Assembly (NCBI GenBank): GCA_036345935.2
Contig: JADWOT020000001.1
Span: 31,997,062-32,061,061 of the forward strand
Length of the DNA: 64,000 nt
Direction of reading: 5' to 3'
Source: Taenia hydatigena
Taxonomy: Eukaryota; Platyhelminthes; Cestoda; Cyclophyllidea; Taeniidae
Under the pieces are notes generated by a model. It did no database searches. It was given only the letters and a program-made list of their open reading frames with translations, and had not been told where the DNA came from. This document shows positions 57,409 to 64,000 of the stretch, in pieces. Position 1 is the stretch's first letter, and every line of letters starts with the position of its first letter. Both the position numbers and the translations under genes were made by a program.

Positions 57409-57670
57409 GGTATTACCAATGGTAGCAGAAATAATAATAACTAAAGTATTTACATTACCATAAGGAGCAGAAGCAGCAGCGGTGTTGGCAGCAGAAGGGA
57501 GAGGAAGACAGGAGGGCAGGGCAGGGGAGGGAAGGGGAACAAGTTCATGTGTGGTTTTCTGCACAGACGGGGGGGTACTTTCAATCACCTCTTCCAAACA
57601 TCTTAAGTCCTCGACGACATCGAGCAGAGCATGGTCTGGCGGGTGAGTGAGTGAGTCGGTAAACAGCGCC
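57409..57670 (-). CDS. Candidate exon (LLDVVED type), copy D
   Basis: Reverse frame open for about 90 codons. Blocks include HALLDVVEDLRCLEEVIES, SVQKTTHELVPL, a Pro/Ser-rich run and APYGNVNTLVIIISATIG. It ends near a possible donor ATTG|GTAATA around 57,414. Copy A (4,850-5,085) and C (about 50,670-50,805) keep the same start; C then loses the Pro-rich half by deletion and B gains a TGA. The amphipathic start suggests a helical segment. It directly precedes the DVLDIEEW exon. Function unknown. Confidence 0.4.
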
Positions 57671-57775
57671 ACAGGACTGCCCATTGAAGCCATAGATCGT
57701 TGAGAGGGGATCCATCCCCAGCACTACCACCACCACCACCGCCCGTACGGGCCCACAATTGGTTCCAGCATTCAC

Positions 57776-57826
57776 CTCAATGTGTCCACGAGGTCAATCC
57801 GTGACACATTCACGCCGATTGGCTCG
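57776..57826 (-). CDS. Mini-exon (PIGVNVSRIDLV type), intact in copy D
   Basis: A 51-base exon with acceptor GCACTTGTAG and donor GAG|GTGAAT. After one leading base it encodes EPIGVNVSRIDLVDTL. Copy A (4,648-4,698) keeps both splice sites with GGMNVSRSGLVDTL. Copy B (30,410-30,460) has donor GT changed to AT. Copy C has lost the first third by deletion and has a new CAG acceptor at 50,536-50,538. Same strand as the ASPM-like exon, upstream of it. Confidence 0.45.
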
Positions 57827-59180
57827 CTACAAGTGCAAAAGACGTCATTTCCAACACTTCAAACACATCACTACTTTCCCATCCTCTTCCACTCTCTCAT
57901 CCGCCCAACACCCAAAATGGAGGCTCAATCCAACCAAAACTACGTCCCCACCACTACTCTTTGTAAGTCCGCATAAACGAACACAAAATATTATTTCATG
58001 ACTGACATTTCCATCCTACTACCTTCGCACAATTCTAACCACCTTTTCTACAAGAAATCCAATTTAGAAAATCGAGACTAAAGCACTACTTAAGCACTGG
58101 CTGTAATCAGAGCCACCTTCGTCACACACTCATGTGGAGCCAAATCAGACACATTTTCACATTTCTGCTAGATAATTTGTTTCCTTCGCTGCCATAGTCA
58201 CAACTTTCTCGAATGTACCAGACAAGTCCCTGAAACAGTCTTCATCAACGACTATGAAATACGCACACTTCAAAGCATCGTCCCTCACTACTGCGAAGGA
58301 CAGACTCAATCGCTCTGAACAGCACCTAATCTCCACACTTCCTCTTCCAACGACTTTTAAAGTGGAGGCGACAGTCTTTCAAAAGTGTCCACCGATCCGC
58401 CTTTCCTAATGCCAAGTTAGGCTTTCGCATTAGTGAGGAACCAGCGTTCTCTCCCTGATTACAATTGGTAAGGTTAACATTTACATCCCTAAATGCCTTT
58501 AAGCCTTTCCACTGATTAGTTCAACCGCAAATACTGGCTACTGCTTGTACTTTATGGCCGCAAAATACAGTTCCATCTTTTCCTCCAACACTTTCTACCT
58601 TTTCAGGATACAAGGAACCTGACAACTTCAAAAACAACACCTTACCAGCCATGTTTTCTCGCAGAAAACCCCCTTTTTGTAAATAAACATTGATATAACC
58701 TGCTACAAGCATATCGCCGTTGATTTGGTTTTGTTTACTTGCATAAGTCAAGACAGTGCTTGCATTTCAATGAGCAAGTTAACTGCATAGAGACATTGCA
58801 TAAATCCAAGAAAGGCACGAAACTTGATGTGGATGATTCACTTGTACACCTACACAAAATACATTATCCGCAGTGAGTCTGTAATAACTTGAAGCTCTTG
58901 TGTCGCCACGTGTCGCAGAAAGGCGAGACGCCATTAATAACAGCTAATCAATGTAAAAGACTTACGAAACTGTTGTTGAGATGGGAATGGTTGGATGAAG
59001 GAACGAATGTACTCACCGGTGAAGTTCACGCATACGCAACAATAGCAAAGGCACCAGCGGAATTGGCAAAAGCAGGACAGCGGAGGAGGTTGAGTTGGTA
59101 CAACCACATCCACCAACCGTCGGCGTGCCGTTGAGTACCCACCATCTCCCCATCCTCCAGGTATTCCGCAAGCATTGCAC

Positions 59181-59231
59181 CTGAAACATTGAGAAAGCGC
59201 TGTCAGATGGCAATGCTTCCTCGCTCTCCTT
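59181..59231 (-). CDS. Mini-exon (KESEEALP type), intact in copy D
   Basis: Exactly 51 bases, 17 codons, phase 0 at both ends. Acceptor is TGCTTTTAG, donor CAG|GTGCAA, and the peptide is KESEEALPSDSAFSMFQ. Copy B (31,841-31,888) has a 48-base version, one codon shorter. Copy A (3,554-3,604) has lost the donor GT (now GC). Copy C (49,230-49,267) is 38 bases and frameshifted. A symmetric mini-exon suits alternative splicing. The opposite strand here is also partly open. Confidence 0.45.
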
Positions 59232-59647
59232 CTAAAAGCAAAGCACAGATCAGCAAGGACACACCCAACCCTCATGTCAACACGAGGGCTTACCACCAAT
59301 CCATCCAAGCGCCATGCCACAGCGTACAAGCCACCATCCCACCCCAACCCCGATAGTAATTAGTCCGAGAGAGGCCAGAAACCGCCTCAGCTTTCTGCCC
59401 TAAATGTTCCCCGCGCCATCTCTCCCACTCCCTGCTTTTCAAATCCTTTTCCATCCATTCTCACGCCTAAGACTAAGTCGCAGTAGTGGTGGGAGTAGCA
59501 CGACACCCGCCCCCGCCTGCCCCTAACGGTTCGCGCCCAACACACCCAACAGTGGAGACCTACTCGACTACTTACCTCCTCTGAGATGATGCACAACTAC
59601 TCATCAACTACACAGTCAGCAACAAATTAACCTCCACCCTCCCACAG

Positions 59648-60027
59648 CAAATACATTTCCGCACCTCCAGAAACAAAATATGCCGCAGTTGCCACCAGTG
59701 AGCTCCGACCCACAGCGCCTCCATTCGTTGTCGTTGTCGTCGTCGTAAGAGAACATCTCCTTCACTCTTTCACACGCCCGCGGCAGAGCTACCCTAGCCT
59801 TTCCCTTCCTTCTCCGCCACTTACCCACCCATCCAGCCACCCATGCCCGCAAAGACAAAGAGACGGAGACATAATAGCAGTAGTACACCGTGTCGCCCAT
59901 GCCGACAGCCGCACCGCGCAACCCAGACGGAGACGCCTCCACCGCCACCGCGAATCATTCCAACATCTTACAATGCCTACCATTCCACACACTCATCACA
60001 TGTTACTTCACCATCACAACCACCAAG
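59648..60027 (+). CDS. Opposite-strand exon candidate, copy D
   Basis: 380 bases between CTCCCACAG and CAAG|GTAAGT. The open frame starts KYISAPPETKYAAVATSE and ends in phase 1. It joins in frame to the Pro/Gln-rich exon at 60,270-60,381: G plus AG completes one codon. That in-frame joining is the best support for this strand. The complementary frame reads CERVKEMFSYDDDNDNEWRR. Confidence 0.4.
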
Positions 60028-60269
60028 GTAAGTTTGTAGCATCTGAGAAGGAAAAACCAAACAATGGAAAGACCGATGTGTTAGGCTTCAATGCACTGCA
60101 AGGCTGACATTCACAAACATAACTACTGATAGGAAAACAAGAAACAAACACCTCAACAAGCAAACGTACGAGACTGCTACAAAGTACAGTCTGCGTAGTG
60201 ATGCCAAAGCTTCCCACTAGCCACTTCTTCTTCCTCCGCTCCTACCCCTGCTGCGCCTACCTCACTCAG

Positions 60270-60381
60270 AGGCACCAACTCATACCGTCAAAGCTGAGGA
60301 ACCTACCATTAAACCATCACCGAGGCCCTCTACACAACATGTTTCACAGCAGGGATCACATCAACACAACAAACAACCCAG
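60270..60381 (+). CDS. Pro/Gln-rich exon candidate, copy D
   Basis: 112 bases, acceptor CCTCACTCAG and donor CCAG|GTAAAG. Between two leading and two trailing bases are 36 codons: APTHTVKAEEPTIKPSPRPS, then TQHVSQQGSHQHNKQP. It fits in phase with the exon ending 60,027. Copy A has GGA changed to TGA (after HVSQQ). Copy B has lost the acceptor by deletion. Copy C keeps APTHAIKAEQPAIKSSTRP but not the donor. The composition suggests a disordered linker. Confidence 0.4.
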
Positions 60382-60486
60382 GTAAAGAAGAAAGCACCTT
60401 CCCACCCAACATATGAACGCACATTGATTCCACCGCTGCACACAATAAAGGACAGCAACAACTCATTAAGCACAATCCAATCTTAC

Positions 60487-60577
60487 CTGAGAAACATGTG
60501 AGGTGATAGCGAAGGCGAGATTCGCACCCATTGCTGCTGCAGCTTCATCTTCATCTTCTTCTTCTTCAGAGTCCATT
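60487..60577 (-). CDS. Acidic exon, copy D
   Basis: Donor CAG|GTAAGA is kept, but the upstream acceptor is mutated (TTTTTGT). An internal CTAG just before ATGGACTC could serve as acceptor. The frame reads MDSEEEEDEDEAAAAMGANL then AFAITSHVSQ, with the longest acidic run of the copies. A translation start here is possible but not demonstrated. Confidence 0.45.
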
Positions 60578-61359
60578 CTAGCACGAAAACGGACAAAAAA
60601 TGCACAATAATATTTATAATTATAGTGAATACTTATTAGCAAGAAAATAATAATGATTAATTGCCATGGCCTTAGCAACGTTAGAACTCCTCCCAACAAA
60701 ATCTATCATCAGTAAAAAGCAAACAAATTACAAGTTGCCAAAAACAATCTGAACTTATCGCTTCAAGTGCCATACAGCGAAAAGTGTACGTGAGTAGGCA
60801 TTGCAGTTGGAAAACAAAACGTCCTAACAGCCACATTATAAGACTTCCGCGTTTGCCTTACCAAAGTTACAAGTCCCTTCATCAAATTGGACCTCATTCA
60901 TCAAAACACATTCTTACTAACCACTTGGAAACAGCCAAAGCAATCGTACTCAATCCAAAGAAACGACTGGTCTAACAAATAAACTGACAAATAAAGCAAA
61001 AGCATGTATTTACACACACTCATAAAATGGGTGCTTAATCTCAAGAAACCACCAAGCAAGTAATTGCCAAGCACTTCGTAAGGTTTTAGCACCTCTCCAC
61101 AAAATCCCGCCTCATTGCTCAAATTCAAACGTCAGTAACAAGCAACCTCACAAATCGCCAAAGCAGTCAAAATTTATATCTACGTAGCGAAAAATGCACG
61201 TGAGGGGGCCTTGTGGCTGAAAAGTAACCGTCAACAGCCACATTGAGTGGCCTTTGCGTCTACTCTAACAAGTATGCGTATAAGGGAAGCAAACCGACAG
61301 TCAAAGCACCTCACAACAACTAAGCAACTAAAAACAATCGGAAGGTACTCAATACTTAC

Positions 61360-61414
61360 CGGACTCCCAACTTTTGGCAGCGGATAAAGGCGCATTAATC
61401 CAGAAAAATTATCC
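61360..61414 (-). CDS. Mini-exon (DNFSGL type), intact in copy D
   Basis: A 55-base exon with acceptor TTTTTAG and donor CCG|GTAAGTAT. It encodes DNFSGLMRLYPLPKVGSP after one leading base. The related DNA in A (1,291-1,345), B (about 34,030-34,085), C (47,365-47,420) and the fragment at 36.55-36.62 kb keeps the peptide and mostly the donor, but all have lost the acceptor AG. The frame orientation agrees with the ASPM-like exon of the same copy. Gene identity unknown. Confidence 0.45.
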
Positions 61415-61847
61415 CTAAAAACGCGCTCCACTTACGCAAGTCGCGCACAAATCCGGCTAATCAGTTCAAAGTTTGTCCGGTAAAACAAACAAATGTTAAA
61501 TTTTATGTATTTTCGGTGAGATCATAATCAGAACAAATACTAACAGGTTTGACTTTTGCATATAATTTTTGCAGCAAACACACTAATGACACTTTACAAG
61601 GTGAGCAAACTGAAAAAGTCGTTTATATTTGTATATTAGTAACATAAATGCATAATAGTGACATTGTAAATTTCGGCGGCAAATCTTAAAAATTGTTTAA
61701 TTTACATTTAGCAATGTCATTTTGTCAACTAGTTGAACACTACAATTTACTTTAAGCATGTGTTTTGTAGCGAAGTTCATATTCAAAGCGAATAGACGCG
61801 TTGCTCAATTGGAGCAATGGACTGACCTTACTCACATTGACTTGCAG

Positions 61848-61918
61848 GCGCCGATCACCTTTACAAAAGTTGCGTATTTGTGCGAAATCCCGCTTTACAT
61901 TTACTTGGATGGTAGGGT
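61848..61918 (+). CDS. Candidate Y-family mini-exon, copy D
   Basis: A 71-base exon with acceptor GACTTGCAG and donor GT|GTAAGC, the only copy with both signals clean. The frame begins APITFTKVAYLCEIPLYIY and ends in phase 2. Six copies of this element exist (A, B, C, D, 20.8 kb, 42.8 kb), and five keep most of the peptide. I do not recognise the domain. It lies on the strand opposite the ASPM-like exon of copy D. Confidence 0.4.
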
Positions 61919-62629
61919 GTAAGCTACGTTTTCAGACGGCATTTTTCGGTTACGATGCCTGCACATCCCACTACACGTAGACGCAGTGGCACAGTAGCTA
62001 CCTTCGTAATTGCTTCCTGATTCGAGCGTCAATCGCATTAGTAGTTGTTCCATTCAGTGGAGTGCTACTTGACCTTCTGCCTCGTGTGGTAGTTGTCATG
62101 ACATGATTTGTAATTTTCTGAACTTACCTTGTAGAGGGCTCCTCCTCTCTCTTCTGATCACCCTTGTTAGTAGAAGTCTGAGTATGCTTTGACATCTTTA
62201 TTATAAAGGGTGAAAATTATACAGCTAGGCAAGATGTGGGATTCAGGTCGGGGAAGAGTCACGTTCTTGCGAGTTTCCACGCCGCTCCACCACGAGGTCC
62301 AAAATGTTTTTTTCGCGTCTGGCCTACAAAGCGCATTTAAAAAATATATAAGTATTGCATATCTGATCTGAAGTAACCCGAATGCAATTGTGAAAACGGG
62401 TTTGATTCTGCTAAAATAGTTGATCATGATAGAAGTGGGAGCACTCGACAAGTTAAAAAGGATCACCTTTTGTGTGGAATGATGCAAACTTTTCATTCCC
62501 TGTGTGAGGAGACATGAGAAGGCTAAAAGAGTATGAGGCATGGTTACTGAGCCACATAATGTTAGGGCTACGAATTACACCCTTAATCTTCTAATCTTTT
62601 GAGTTTGTCAATGCGGTATCTCTTCTTTC

Positions 62630-62715
62630 TCCTCCTCCTCCTCCTCCTCCTCCTCCTCCTCCTCCTCCTCCTCCTCCTCCTCCTCCTCCTCCTCCTCCTC
62701 CTCCTCCTCCTCCTC
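62630..62715 (+). repeat. Long CTC microsatellite at a recombinant junction
   Basis: About 28 CTC units. One side matches 46,360-46,600 and the other 43,556-45,080 (both reversed), so the tract joins sequences that are 1.25 kb apart in the C context. The poly-Leu ORF it creates is not a gene. Confidence 0.95.
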
Positions 62716-64000
62716 ATTTCTCATCCTTACCCTTCTCTTTTTCACTTAATCTTCTATGGCCAAAACACCAACCCGGAGTAAGAAGAGGACGCGCAGGAAG
62801 ATGGCGCATCTTCTGCTGTTCAAGTTGTTAGGGATTCTTTGCCTTGTTTCTTTTCCTTCTCTCCCTATCCCTCTTCCCCACACCTTATAGCATGATTGTA
62901 TCGTTCTGATAGAGTTTTGTTACAGCAATGCCTTCTTTTTGCCTTCTATGTGGGCAGGGTTGGATAAAAGGTAAAGCAAAAATCATTGGTGGCTCAAGTG
63001 AGTGAGTGGGTGTGCAAGATGCTGCCACTTCAATTACAAGTATTCATTTAAGTGTCTATCAACTATGTCACTTTTAGTGAGTCATGAGTAAAGAAGGTAG
63101 CCAGTAACCCAGCTACCGACTATTCAACACACTTTCTGCAATGGAAATATATGACGGACATAGATAAGTCCGAAGTGCTCTTCTCTGCTCACGTCTCTCC
63201 TCGCCTCTCTGCTTTAACATGGTCTGTCCTCTTATTCTAATGCTGCACACTTCGCATAGAGGCGTCGAAACAACACCAGCTGCAAGATGAGCTATGTGAT
63301 TGGCCAATCACCAAATGATCACAAACGCAGAGGTGTGGCCAAGCCATCACAAGGCGACACTCAATAAGCTGACTTCCCAATCTTACATGGGCATTTCTTT
63401 CATTACATCACTAACGTTTTAAGTGGGTGGGATAGAGTACCGCAGCACAGCAATGACCACAACGCACTACTTCTCGTACGCAACGATCGACAAGCGTAAT
63501 CTCTCCCACAGTGCAACACATCTGCTACGGCCTAATAGCGAATGCAAACAAGTCTGACGAAGTCATTTTCACGAAACGCTTTTCAGCGCGCTGTGAATAG
63601 TCGGGATTCGAGTTTGCTTCATTGAGTCAATGCAAGATGGCAATGCAAATTTTGTAACAGAGCAACTTACGTATGCTGGCGTCTCTTCACATTAGCTACT
63701 ACAGTCCTAAGCATACACTTAATAATCCCAGTTAAATTTGCAAACCGAACATTAAAATACATGCGCTTAAATTGTGCATTGTCTCATTTGATGCTGCTGA
63801 TCTACTGATACAGCTTTGTAAAATTTACTGCAATCGGAGGAAACGAGTGAAATGCGTTTCTAATGCGATATACTTCGTATCCAAATCATGGCCCTCGTTT
63901 TTACTTGTCGTCTGCATGAGCACAGCCGGCGCTGCTTGCCAAGGTGATTGCCGCGCGTTCGTTTGATTGACATTTCTGTCGACTCAGCGCTTCCTTGTGT
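62715..64000 (-). repeat. Inverted partner of 43,556-45,105
   Basis: Reverse complement of 43,556-45,105, reaching the last base of the window, so the duplication continues outside. It lacks the 205-base block at 43,855-44,060. The coding frame that is open at 44,266-44,640 has a TAA and other breaks here. Confidence 0.85.
63150..63500 (+). pseudogene. Decayed copy of the 124-residue ORF
   Basis: ATG at 63,151 opens MTDIDKSEVLFSAHVSPRLS, then TAA occurs where the partner has CAA, with further stops and a deletion of about 50 bases. The last 23 codons, including QHSNDHNALLLVRNDRQA, remain open to a TAA. Confidence 0.5.

Larger units (their letters stand above)
56540..62625 (-). repeat. Segmental duplication unit, copy D (inverted)
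   Basis: Reverse complement of copy C from the ASPM-like exon (56,815-56,903) to the GAG-rich tract. This copy keeps the cleanest mini-exons: acceptor and donor are both present at 61,360-61,414, 59,181-59,231 and 57,776-57,826. Beyond 62,625 it joins, through a long CTC tract, to sequence that lies 1.25 kb further away in the C context. Confidence 0.85.

Noticed and set aside
34..62625. Four copies as uncollapsed haplotypes of one locus
   Set aside because: Copies differ by large indels, lost exons and orientation, and two of them face each other, which allelic duplication alone does not give. Mis-assembly of the order still cannot be excluded without reads.
62599..62781. ORF of 60 codons that is mostly leucine
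   Set aside because: It is a direct translation of the CTC microsatellite.
1..64000. Bacterial defence system, phage, CRISPR or operon
   Set aside because: No such genes, no array of regular repeats with unique spacers, and splice-type exons throughout.
1..64000. Autonomous LTR, LINE or DNA transposon
   Set aside because: No frame shows reverse transcriptase, integrase or transposase motifs. Repeats are diverged duplications rather than flanked elements.

Overview
This is eukaryotic nuclear DNA from an intron-rich metazoan. Coding signal comes as short reading frames, typically 50-380 bases, flanked by GT..AG splice signals. There are no operons, bacterial ribosome-binding sites, CRISPR arrays or phage modules. 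I see no intact transposon ORF, tRNA or rRNA. Nothing fixes the species. A flatworm such as a tapeworm fits the compact mini-exons, but that is a guess.

The main feature is architecture. One unit of about 6-7.5 kb occurs four times in alternating orientation: copy A (about 34-5,470, with its distal part at 6,745-7,750, forward), copy B (27,370-34,930, reverse), copy C (46,050-53,590, forward) and copy D (56,540-62,625, reverse). A fifth fragment lies at 36,420-36,860. Between the copies are further inverted and direct repeats: 15.8-17.6 kb against 25.5-27.3 kb (inverted), 35.1-35.9 against 39.0-39.8 kb (inverted), 24.35-25.45 against 54.0-55.06 kb (inverted), 43.6-45.1 against 62.7-64.0 kb (inverted), 19.3-20.3 against 23.3-24.35 kb (direct), and two dispersed families of about six copies each (called W and Y here). 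Copies differ by many substitutions and indels, so they are not simply two assembled haplotypes.

Each unit carries short exons that have decayed differently in each copy. Forward in A and C (reverse in B and D) are several mini-exons of an unidentified gene. At the distal end lies one exon whose peptide matches the start of the calponin-homology region of ASPM (abnormal spindle protein). That exon is open in C, frameshifted with a stop in D, truncated in B and absent from A. On the opposite strand the same DNA holds a second set of exon-like frames with conserved splice sites, and a PDZ-like exon followed by a terminal exon whose stop codon is shared by three copies. Copy D keeps the most intact mini-exons.

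Single-copy regions hold a half RRM domain resembling RBM19/Mrd1 with two tandem in-frame stops (8,766-9,023, reverse), a clean membrane-helix exon (17,798-17,973, forward), an acidic Ser/Pro-rich exon set (35,568-36,391, forward) and a 124-residue ORF (44,266-44,640, reverse) whose sister copy near 63.2 kb has a premature stop. The remainder is intronic or intergenic sequence, diverged repeats and microsatellites. Several duplication boundaries fall exactly on microsatellite tracts. All exon models come from reading the sequence only; no search or transcript was available.
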